Shown one piece after another: positions 30,283 to 41,284 of a stretch of 64,000 nt of DNA. Below the pieces are notes generated by a model. That model had not been told where the DNA came from, did no database searches, and saw only the letters and a list, made by a program, of their open reading frames with translations. Within the stretch, counting starts at the first letter, position 1; the number at the start of each line of letters is the position of its first letter. The position numbers and the translations under genes were made by a program. The DNA is from Acidithiobacillus ferrooxidans ATCC 23270. Its GTDB lineage: Bacteria > Pseudomonadota > Gammaproteobacteria > Acidithiobacillales > Acidithiobacillaceae. The stretch spans positions 650,001 through 714,000 of the forward strand of contig NC_011761.1 in NCBI RefSeq assembly GCF_000021485.1, given 5' to 3'.

Positions 30283-33200
30283 ATGCGCCTCTCGGCCATC
30301 ATCCTACAGGGCTTCAAATCCTTTCGCGAAAGTACGCGCATTCAGTTCAATGCCAATCCGGTGGTGATCATTGGCCCCAATGGCTGCGGGAAATCCAACA
30401 CCGTTGATGCCGTGCGCTGGGTACTCGGTGAATCCTCGGCACGCCAACTGCGCGGTGGCACCCTCAGTGACGTGATCTCCAATGGCGGCGGCAGTCGGCC
30501 GGCCGCATCGGTGGCGACAGTCGAACTGCGCTTCGATAACAGTGATGGGGCGGCACCGGGTGCCTTTGCCGGGGCGGCTGAAATCAGCGTCCGACGCAGT
30601 CTGGACCGCAAGGGCGATGGCCATTACCGAATCAACGGCGCCCGCTGCCGGCGACGCGATGTGGCGGATCTGTTTCTCGGTACGGGACTCGGCGGCAATG
30701 CTTATGCCATCGTTGAGCAGGGGACCATCGGGCGCATCGTCGATGCGCGACCGGACGATCTGCGCGCCATTCTCGAAGAGGCGGGGGGCATCAGCCGATA
30801 TAAGGAGCGTCGGCGGGAGACCACACAACGCATCGCCGAAACGCGGGAGCACCTTCAGCGCTTGTATGATATCCACGGTGAGATGGATGGCCAGTGGCAG
30901 CGCCTGCAGCGGCAGGCAGAGTCTGCGCAAAGACTGCGCGCCCTACGGGTGGAGGAGCGCCAATGGCAGTGGTGGAGTCTGGCCCTGCGCGTGGATGCCC
31001 TGGAAGCAGAGCGCCGGCAGAGCCTGGAGCAGCGCTCCCGGCTGCAGGACGAATACCGAAGGGAGGAGCGCCTTCTCGATGCGGTGACCCAGTCCCTGGA
31101 TCAACTCCGTGCGGAGGACCGGCGCATGCAGGAAGACATCGCCGCGGCACAGGGTGAACTGTATGCGGTGCAGGCCCGGCAGAGCGATATGGAACATCAG
31201 CTGCGAGAGCAGCAAGCTGCCCTTCAGCGCGTGCAGACCAGTCTGGACCAGGGCCAGGCACAGCAGCAGAAAGTCCGGTCTGAGCAGATATGCCAGGCGG
31301 AAGACGAAAACCAGCGGCAGCAACGTTTGCAGGATTTGGCTGTGCGACGGCAGGCACTGAGCGGCGAGGAGGACAGTGCCCGACGCTTGCGGCGGGAAGC
31401 GGAGCGGGGGCTCGAAAAACAGGATGAGGAACGTCAGAACCAGCAACAGGCTCTGGCCGAAATGCGTCGCAAACGGGATGTGACGATGGCGCAAATCCGC
31501 GAACTGGAGCCTCGCTTGGAGGACATCGAACGCCGCCTGCAGCGGCAGTCCGCGAACATACCCTCGGAGCGCGCCGCCATGCAAGCCCTGGCGGCGCGTT
31601 GCGGTACCACAGAAACCGTGTTGGCGGAAGCCGCATCGGAGCTTCGGGCACATCGGGAAGCGCTGGAAACCCTCCAGAACCGGATCGCCGTTTTGCGAAA
31701 TGCCCGCGACGACACCCGGGCCAAGGCGCAGGAATATGGTGCCCGGCAGAAGGCGCTGGAGGGCCTGCTGCAGCGGCTGCAAAAACCGCAGGCGCAAAAT
31801 GACCCCGCCGGCTCCCGGCTGGTGGATCAGATGCGCGTGCAGCCCGGCTGGGAGCGGGCGCTGGAGGAGGTCTTGGGCGAGCGCCTGAACGCTCTGGTGA
31901 TGGAGGGCAACAACATGGTCACCCAGGGCAGCATGTTGTGGGTGAGCACGGTCATGCCGGCCGAACTGCCGTCGGACACGTTGCTGCAGGTCTTGGAAAT
32001 GCCCGAGTCTTTAACTTTGGGATTGAGTGACTGGCTGTGGGGGCTGCGCATGGCGCCCGACTTGGCCTCTGCCCTCGATCAACGTCACCAGCTACGGGCG
32101 GGAGAGGCCTGGATTACGCCGCAGGGGGTGCTGGTGCATCGTTCCGGGGTCGCGTATCCGGAGCATGAAGACGGAGCCAGCCTGCTCCAGTGCCGCCGTG
32201 AATTGGCGGAAAATTGGGAGTGTTTCCAGCGGGCGCAGGCGGATGCAGCCGCTGCCCATGCCGCTTTGATCGCGGCGGAACAACAGGCGCGCACCCTGCA
32301 GGAGCAGGTCAGAACGGCAGATGCCCGCTGGCAGGACATGAGCCGGCAAAGCGCCCGGGAGCGGGAGTCTCTGGCTCGTCTGCGCAGCCGGGTAGAGACA
32401 GAAGAGCAGCAGCGCGCGGAAAGGGCGGCTGAGTCCCAGCGCCTCGACGTCGAACGCAACGCCCTGGAAACTCGCTTGCATGGACTCCGTCAGGAACTGG
32501 CGGCTGACGAAAGCGGATGGCAGGCCCTCGAGCAGGTGGTGCTGGACTCCCAACGGAGGACGGATACGTTGCGTCGCCGGGTGGACGAACTGCGCGGAAT
32601 TCATGGACGCGTGCGGGGGGAATATCAGACGCTGGAACTCCGGCAGCAGCGCCTGCAGGCCGAATCGGAAGCAGCCATAACCCGTGCCGAAGACCTGCAA
32701 CAGCAGTGGGACCAGCTTGCTGCCACTGTCGCCGAGAATGAAGGGGAACTGCTTCGGCTACAGGCCGCCCTGCCGGAAATGCTCAAGGCGCGAGATGCGG
32801 TGGGAGCATTGCGGGCAGGTCGTAGCGTGCATCTGGAGGTCTTGCAGTCGGCGGCACAGACTGCAGGGCAGCAGATTCGCGAACATGAAAGCCAGCGCCA
32901 TGCCCTGGACAAGGGGTTGCGCGCCTTGCAGAAGTCCGAGGCCGCCGTCGAACAGCAGCTCGCAGGCCTACAGGCGCGTCTGGATGAACTGCAGCAGCGT
33001 GCCGCAGTGCTTGCGCAGGATTTAGGCGACGATCCGGGGCCTTGCCCGGATGCGACACGCTGCGAAGAGAGTCTTACCCGAATCGGCGCGGCCATCGCCA
33101 GCCTTGGCAACGTGAATCTCGCCGCCGAAGACGAGTTGCGGGAACTGGAGGGGCGCCGCGGTAACCTGCTGGCTCAGGTGGAAGATGTGGAATCTGCTCT

Positions 33201-33735
33201 GTACAGGCTGGCGGAGGCTATGGCGGCCATGGATCTGGAGACGACGGTTCGTTTTCGAGACACCCTCGATAAGGTCAATCAGGCCTTGCAGGAACTCTTT
33301 GCCGTTCTTTTTGGCGGTGGACAGGCGCAACTCAGTCTGGTTGGCGAGGATGTTCTGGAAGCTGGACTGGTGCTGCGTGCCCAGCCTCCGGGCAAGCGTA
33401 ACGCCACTCTGCAGCAGCTTTCCGGTGGCGAAAAGGCACTCACCGCCATCGCGCTGGTGTTTGCCCTGTTCCACCTGAACCCCGCGCCCTTCTGTATATT
33501 GGATGAAGTGGATGCGCCACTGGACGACGCAAATGTGGGGAGATTCTGTCATCTGGTGCAGAAAATGGCGGCGCAGACCCAGTTTTTGATTGTGACCCAC
33601 CGCAGCCTGACCATGCAGGTCGCCGAGCAACTGGTGGGCGTCACCATGACCGAACCGGGTGTCTCCCGTGTCGTACGAGTGGATGTGGCGGATACCCTGG
33701 CACAGACAGCCACCCATGAGGGAACTACGCCCTAG
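30283..33735 (+). CDS. smc: Chromosome segregation protein SMC
   Basis: 1150 residues. N-terminal ATP head with Walker A GPNGCGKS (31-38), long coiled coils rich in Gln/Arg/Glu/Ala (about 165-490 and 650-1000), a central hinge (about 500-640), and a C-terminal head with the ABC signature LSGGEKALTAIAL and Walker B FCILDEVDAPLDDANV. SMC dimers load with ScpAB to organise and segregate the chromosome. The ATG at 30283 begins the conserved MRLSAIILQGFKSF; the upstream extension overlaps queF and has no similarity. Confidence 0.96.
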   Translation: MRLSAIILQGFKSFRESTRIQFNANPVVIIGPNGCGKSNTVDAVRWVLGESSARQLRGGTLSDVISNGGGSRPAASVATVELRFDNSDGAAPGAFAGAAEISVRRSLDRKGDGHYRINGARCRRRDVADLFLGTGLGGNAYAIVEQGTIGRIVDARPDDLRAILEEAGGISRYKERRRETTQRIAETREHLQRLYDIHGEMDGQWQRLQRQAESAQRLRALRVEERQWQWWSLALRVDALEAERRQSLEQRSRLQDEYRREERLLDAVTQSLDQLRAEDRRMQEDIAAAQGELYAVQARQSDMEHQLREQQAALQRVQTSLDQGQAQQQKVRSEQICQAEDENQRQQRLQDLAVRRQALSGEEDSARRLRREAERGLEKQDEERQNQQQALAEMRRKRDVTMAQIRELEPRLEDIERRLQRQSANIPSERAAMQALAARCGTTETVLAEAASELRAHREALETLQNRIAVLRNARDDTRAKAQEYGARQKALEGLLQRLQKPQAQNDPAGSRLVDQMRVQPGWERALEEVLGERLNALVMEGNNMVTQGSMLWVSTVMPAELPSDTLLQVLEMPESLTLGLSDWLWGLRMAPDLASALDQRHQLRAGEAWITPQGVLVHRSGVAYPEHEDGASLLQCRRELAENWECFQRAQADAAAAHAALIAAEQQARTLQEQVRTADARWQDMSRQSARERESLARLRSRVETEEQQRAERAAESQRLDVERNALETRLHGLRQELAADESGWQALEQVVLDSQRRTDTLRRRVDELRGIHGRVRGEYQTLELRQQRLQAESEAAITRAEDLQQQWDQLAATVAENEGELLRLQAALPEMLKARDAVGALRAGRSVHLEVLQSAAQTAGQQIREHESQRHALDKGLRALQKSEAAVEQQLAGLQARLDELQQRAAVLAQDLGDDPGPCPDATRCEESLTRIGAAIASLGNVNLAAEDELRELEGRRGNLLAQVEDVESALYRLAEAMAAMDLETTVRFRDTLDKVNQALQELFAVLFGGGQAQLSLVGEDVLEAGLVLRAQPPGKRNATLQQLSGGEKALTAIALVFALFHLNPAPFCILDEVDAPLDDANVGRFCHLVQKMAAQTQFLIVTHRSLTMQVAEQLVGVTMTEPGVSRVVRVDVADTLAQTATHEGTTP

Positions 33736-33994
33736 TGCGGATTCCGGCTGGAATCGATGGTTCCGGATATTAGTACAACACCATATCAACATGCTATAGT
33801 ATTGATTCTATGTTCCCCGGACGCCAAGCAAAAATGCTGAGCGCAAAATTTTCCGTACCCGGATGTGGATGTTCCGGTTCGCGGCGTGGAGCAGGTACGG
33901 AAAATCAAGGTGTTTTTGTGTTTCACATGGGCGAACGATACTCTATTTATATGTTGGCATGATATACCTATACTGCCACAGTATGGAGAGTGAT
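33736..33994 (+). other. AT-rich intergenic region upstream of the globin sensor
   Basis: About 260 bases between smc and the sensor gene, clearly richer in A+T than the flanks. GATTCCGGCTGGAATC just after smc can form a 6-bp hairpin but has no T-tract. No gene was recognised. Confidence 0.4.
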
Positions 33995-34963
33995 ATGGAT
34001 ACTGATTTGCTACCATATGCTGCATATAATAATCGGGCTATAGAGTTGTTGTCCCGTATGCAGGCCATAATCTCTGAACAGGCGAATGATGCTGTCGAGT
34101 CGTTCTATCGTTCTTTAAATGATATTCCTGAAGCGCAAAGCATAATATCCATACTCTCGGAAGATGATTTTGCTTTTCTCAAGCGTAAACAGGTTCAGCA
34201 TCTTTTGCTACTGTTGTCGCCTGGCATCGCAATGACGGATCAGGCTCTTTTATCACGGTCAGCAGGATATAGACATGCATCCATAGGCGTTGACCAGATC
34301 GTTCTAAAGAAGGCAAGCGAACACTATTTGAAGTACTTGTTGAATTCTATAGAGAGGCATGATTTTTCTATTTTCTATCAATTGGTAACCATGCGCCTTG
34401 CATTTGATATCAAATCTCAAATAGATGGATACAAGGATTATGAGCTATATTACATAAATGCTATAGATGGGCTTGGTGTTGATCCGGAATGCATCGGCCC
34501 TGTCGCAGATGTTAATGCCTGCGCGCGTGATATGGCAAGAAGATTAGTGCAGATTCCGTTTGTTGAAGGAGTGGTAATCGGTAATGTCAATGGTGAGGCC
34601 GTGGATATATTTTACCGCCTTGGCATAACTCCAGGCGTTGATCGCCGTACAAAAAGAATGCGTCTGGAATTGTTAAAAATCGTTACCTCTGTTTGGAAGG
34701 ACAGGAATCCTGTATATATTCAAAATGTAGAGAATTGTCCATTATTGGATGGGCATGATATGCGTCGGTGTTTGTCCGCCGGCGTCCGGTCAATCGGGGT
34801 CTGGCCGTGTCAGGGGGCGGGTGGGCACGTTGAAGGTTATTTGATGATATTTTTTAAGTACCCAGGTGCCATGCATGGCGAGCAGAACATTATATACTGG
34901 TCTACCATTTCCCAAAAAGTTGGTTCGGCGTTGGCGGCTGCAATGGCCAGGCGTATCACCTGA
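33995..34963 (+). CDS. Globin-coupled sensor with GAF-like domain, no output domain
   Basis: 323 residues. Residues about 10-150 match sensor globins: FYRSLNDIPEAQ, LKRKQVQHLLLLLSP and GYRHASIGVDQIVLKKASEHYLKYL, where His94 sits at the expected haem-ligand (proximal) position. Residues about 165-320 look like a GAF domain (VNACARDMARRLVQIPFVEGVVIG...). Related sensors usually continue into GGDEF, EAL or methyl-accepting output, which is absent here. GGAG 6 bases before the ATG at 33995 decides the start. The gene is much more A+T-rich than its neighbours, suggesting horizontal acquisition. Ligand (O2, NO, CO) and partner are unknown. Confidence 0.7.
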   Translation: MDTDLLPYAAYNNRAIELLSRMQAIISEQANDAVESFYRSLNDIPEAQSIISILSEDDFAFLKRKQVQHLLLLLSPGIAMTDQALLSRSAGYRHASIGVDQIVLKKASEHYLKYLLNSIERHDFSIFYQLVTMRLAFDIKSQIDGYKDYELYYINAIDGLGVDPECIGPVADVNACARDMARRLVQIPFVEGVVIGNVNGEAVDIFYRLGITPGVDRRTKRMRLELLKIVTSVWKDRNPVYIQNVENCPLLDGHDMRRCLSAGVRSIGVWPCQGAGGHVEGYLMIFFKYPGAMHGEQNIIYWSTISQKVGSALAAAMARRIT

Positions 34964-34968
34964 CAGGT

Positions 34969-38311
<3,343 letters not shown>

Positions 38312-38336
38312 CGGCTCCGGGCCGGGTATGGGGCCG

Positions 38337-38978
38337 ATGGACGCCGCCGCCTATGACGCCTGGTATGATACCCCTCGCGGGCGCTGGATCGGCATGGCGG
38401 AGTTCCGCCTGCTTTCCAGGCTCCTGCAGACGCAGCCGGGGAACACACTTCTGGACGTGGGCTGTGGTACCGGCTGGTTCACCCGCCGCTTTGCCGAAGA
38501 GGGCCTCCTCGTCACTGGCCTGGATCCCAACCCGGACTGGCTTGCCTTCGCCCGTGCCAAGGGCCCCCCTGAGATCCGCTGGATAGCCGGAGATGCTCGC
38601 GCACTGTCTTTTCCCGACCGCAGTTTCGACCAGGTGGTTTCTGTTGCGGCACTGTGTTTTGTGGACGATGAGCGGCGGGCCGTGGCCGAGATCGTGCGGG
38701 TGGCGCGCCGGCGTTTCGCCATCGGCTGGCTCAACCGGACGAGCCTGCTCTATGCACAGAAAGGGCAGGGCGGTGGAAGCGGGGCTTACCATGGGGCGCG
38801 CTGGCATCGTCCCGACGAGTTGCTCGATTTTTTCTCCGGCTTGCCGGTACGTCGACTGGCGGTGCATTCCGCCATATTTTTTCCTGCCGGGAACGGGGTG
38901 GCGCGAACGCTGGAACGGCTGCTGCCCCACACGTTGCCTTGGGGCGGCCTGATAGTCATTTCGGGGGAGACGGAATAG
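38337..38978 (+). CDS. Class I SAM-dependent methyltransferase
   Basis: 213 residues. The SAM-binding motif I is LLDVGCGTGWFT, motif II follows in VTGLDPNP, and DARALSFPDRSFDQVV corresponds to motifs Post-I/IV of UbiE-type enzymes. The substrate is unknown. The ATG at 38337 begins a conserved-looking AAAYDAWYDTPRGRW; an ATG at 38328 is three codons earlier. It follows the epsilon-like gene by 25 bases and may be co-transcribed with ligA. Confidence 0.85.
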   Translation: MDAAAYDAWYDTPRGRWIGMAEFRLLSRLLQTQPGNTLLDVGCGTGWFTRRFAEEGLLVTGLDPNPDWLAFARAKGPPEIRWIAGDARALSFPDRSFDQVVSVAALCFVDDERRAVAEIVRVARRRFAIGWLNRTSLLYAQKGQGGGSGAYHGARWHRPDELLDFFSGLPVRRLAVHSAIFFPAGNGVARTLERLLPHTLPWGGLIVISGETE

Positions 38979-38998
38979 TCCCGCCGTGGGAGTGGTGC

Positions 38999-39105
38999 AT
39001 CGGTTGGATCACCGGCGTCTACGGGGCCATCTGAGGGCTCTCGCAACTCTGGACCGGCTATCTGGCCAATCGTATCGGCCGCAAGGCCCCATTGCCAGCA
39101 GTTTC
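38999..39105 (+). pseudogene. Remnant of a major facilitator superfamily transporter
   Basis: In one plus-strand frame the sequence reads IGWITGVYGAI-stop-GLSQLWTGYLANRIGRK, an MFS helix and loop (GxxADRxGRK type). The stop is a TGA at 39032-39034 where the family has Trp, so TGG to TGA is the likely change. Only about 35 codons remain, between the methyltransferase and the metalloprotease. Clear as a fragment, not functional. Confidence 0.6.
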
Positions 39106-39121
39106 TTCCTTATGCGTCATT

Positions 39122-39856
39122 TCAGCCGCCCGTTGGTTCAGATGTTGCCAACGGTACGCCTCTTTTCAGAACCGCCCGCACGGCCCGCCAATCCGGCATT
39201 GCCTGATCCAGAATGCCCTTGAAGCGGTCATTGTGCAGGCGCTCCCGCAGGTGCGCCATTTCGTGGACCACCACGTATTCCAGGCATTCCACGTCGTAAT
39301 GCACCAGTTCCAGATTCAGCCAGATTCGGCGTGCCCGGATATTGCAGGTGCCCCAACGGGTTCGCATGCGTTTGACGCCCCACTCAGCGACTCTGACATC
39401 CATGATGGGCTCGTAATGGGCAATGAGCGCCGGGATGCGTTCCTTCAGCGTCTGCCGATGCCAGTCTTCGATAACCCGTGCCTTGTGGTCGCGGCTGGCC
39501 CCTTCCCGCACATGGAGATCCAGGTAATAGCCCTGCTGGCAGGCGATATGGGCGGCCTGTGTCGTAGGATATACCCGCAACTGGTAACGTCTGCCCAGGT
39601 AATAATGGCTTTCTCCGGATACATACTCCCGTGGCGAGAGCCGGTCTTGCCGGGCGAAGTTCTGCTGATGTTTTTTAATCCACTGCAGGCGAACCAGTAC
39701 GGCGGCACGGATGGCTTCTTCACTGAGATGCCAGGGCGCCGCTACCCGGACCCTGCCCTCCGGCGGATATACTCCCAGACGCAGATTTTTGATCCGTTTC
39801 CGCACCACCTGCACGGTCAGGTCGTTGACTTCCAGCGTGTAGGTCTCAGTAATCAC
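39122..39856 (-). CDS. YgjP-like M48-type metallopeptidase (DUF45)
   Basis: 244 residues of the YgjP/WLM metallopeptidase family. The zinc motif HExxH is HEMAH (in YVVVHEMAHLRERLHN), preceded by the family block MRTRWGTCNIRARRIWLNLELV. No signal peptide, so cytoplasmic. Such genes often travel with type I restriction systems or prophages; here the neighbours are relics of transport and transposase genes and, 5 kb away, a restriction-subunit remnant. The cellular substrate is unknown. Confidence 0.88.
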   Translation of the reverse strand: MITETYTLEVNDLTVQVVRKRIKNLRLGVYPPEGRVRVAAPWHLSEEAIRAAVLVRLQWIKKHQQNFARQDRLSPREYVSGESHYYLGRRYQLRVYPTTQAAHIACQQGYYLDLHVREGASRDHKARVIEDWHRQTLKERIPALIAHYEPIMDVRVAEWGVKRMRTRWGTCNIRARRIWLNLELVHYDVECLEYVVVHEMAHLRERLHNDRFKGILDQAMPDWRAVRAVLKRGVPLATSEPTGG

Positions 39857-39910
39857 ACGGTTCCTTGACCAGGGCGATGTTGAATTTATAGGTGTGAATA
39901 TAACCCCCGA

Positions 39911-40090
39911 AGATCAGCAGTTGCATCGTGGCGTTTCACCAGTGTGCCTGAACTCATCCGGGCAATTGTGGGCTACATTACCCGTCACAATACCAACCCC
40001 TTCATCTGGATCAAAACCGTGCGGGATATCCTGCAAAAGGTCATCCGCGCTAACGGCCAATTAAACAGCAAACAGAATTCAACACTACAC
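39911..40090 (+). pseudogene. IS630-family transposase C-terminal remnant
   Basis: The plus strand reads FTSVPELIRAIVGYITRHN, then TNPFIWIKTVRDILQKVIR, the C-terminal region typical of IS630-type transposases. Upstream, DQQLHRGV is in a different frame, so one frameshift has occurred near 39932. The N terminus and both end repeats are missing. It abuts the lysR 3' end and marks the left edge of the purine island. Confidence 0.6.
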
Positions 40091-40100
40091 TGGCTCTATA

Positions 40101-41009
40101 TTATTCCATGATATTCATATTATTTAGCTCCTCGGCTAGATAATTGGAAAAACGGGCGGCAGAGACCGAAATCCCTCGGTTTTTGAGTTGCGCACATACT
40201 AATGGTACGGGGCGTATGTCCACGGCAGAAATTGGCCGATAGACGATATTTTCGTTGATGCGATTTTTGGGTATCCCCGTTGAAATGACAAAGCCAATGT
40301 TTTGCGTGCCGTACAGCAGGCCACGCATGACCTCATAGGAGTTGCTCTCGGCGGCGATATGAGTTTCTGATCGTCGACCGTGGAGCACGGACTCCAGCAT
40401 TTCGCGTGAGGTAAGCCCCGGTGCCGGCAACACCAAAGGATACTGGATGCAATCACTCAAGCGAAGTGTACCTTGGCTGGCAAGAGGGTGCGCGCGATCC
40501 ATCGCCGCTACCAGAGGCTGCTCGGATATAGCAAGGTCGATGACGTCTGGGTGTCTGGGCGGTGCCACGATGACCACCAGATCGGCTTCAAATGCTAACA
40601 ACGCACGAATCGCATCGCTATGTTTCGCTACGGTCACCGAGAAGGAAACCCCAGGATACTGCTCTCTGAATGTATTAATAATTCGCGGGATGAAATCGGC
40701 CGCCAATGCGGGGCTGACGGCGAGGGCAACATGGCCGCGGCGAAGTCCGTTGAGGCTATCAATTTCTGAGCGTAGGCGCTGCATGTCGGAAAGGTGCCGG
40801 CGTATATAACCCAGAAAAACTTCGCCTGCGGCCGAGAGACGCATCCCGCGCGGGTGCCGCTCGAAAATGCCAGTACCCAGTTCTTCTTCCAGATCCTGAA
40901 CGCGGCGATCCAGTGCCGACGCCGTGATATGCAGCTTTTCGGCAGCGCGACGGACCGAGCCTTCCCTGACAATCGTGTCAATGTAGTTAAACAAGCGCAG
41001 GTGTTTCAT
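40101..41009 (-). CDS. LysR-type transcriptional regulator
   Basis: 302 residues. N-terminal winged helix-turn-helix (residues about 3-62, FNYIDTIVREGSVRRAAEKLHITASALDRRVQDLEEELG) and a LysR substrate-binding domain. The ATG at 41009 follows AAGGA; an upstream in-frame start adds 14 residues without support. It is divergent from the TonB-dependent receptor, a typical layout for a LysR regulator and target. It may sense a purine-related ligand, but no inducer can be read from the sequence. Confidence 0.85.
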   Translation of the reverse strand: MKHLRLFNYIDTIVREGSVRRAAEKLHITASALDRRVQDLEEELGTGIFERHPRGMRLSAAGEVFLGYIRRHLSDMQRLRSEIDSLNGLRRGHVALAVSPALAADFIPRIINTFREQYPGVSFSVTVAKHSDAIRALLAFEADLVVIVAPPRHPDVIDLAISEQPLVAAMDRAHPLASQGTLRLSDCIQYPLVLPAPGLTSREMLESVLHGRRSETHIAAESNSYEVMRGLLYGTQNIGFVISTGIPKNRINENIVYRPISAVDIRPVPLVCAQLKNRGISVSAARFSNYLAEELNNMNIME

Positions 41010-41166
41010 GGACAATCCTTCAAGGCGTTGTGTTTTATGTAACGCATTCACAACAAAATAACACTTTAATCATACATTGTATATGGTCAGTATGTCCTAG
41101 CAGACAAGATGCACAGAATCATAAGGTGATAGTTGGTGCCTCGTTTTTGGGCAGAGAATATCGGTA

Positions 41167-41183
41167 TGCACCATTCTGGTGCG
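41167..41183 (+). promoter_or_regulatory. NtrC-type binding site upstream of the TonB-dependent receptor
   Basis: TGCACCATTCTGGTGCG matches the NtrC dyad TGCACCA-N3-TGGTGCA at 13 of 14 arm positions. It lies 51 bases upstream of the sigma-54 element, closer than most enhancers. Confidence 0.7.
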
Positions 41184-41234
41184 GATAAGGAAAGGATACC
41201 TTACGTGTCGTACAAAAATACGGGTAGATCGGCA

Positions 41235-41250
41235 TGGTATGGATATTGCG
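41235..41250 (+). promoter_or_regulatory. Sigma-54 (RpoN) promoter of the TonB-dependent receptor
   Basis: TGGTATGGATATTGCG matches the -24/-12 consensus TGGCACG-N4-TTGCA with GG and GC exactly 10 bases apart. The -12 ends 34 bases before the receptor ATG, a sensible leader length. Confidence 0.7.
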
Positions 41251-41284
41251 TATATGTAAAGCAGTATAACCTCTGGAGTCTACA

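Noticed and set aside
33736-33755. Hairpin GATTCCGGCTGGAATC after smc
   Set aside because: Six-base stem without a following T-tract, so I do not call it a terminator.
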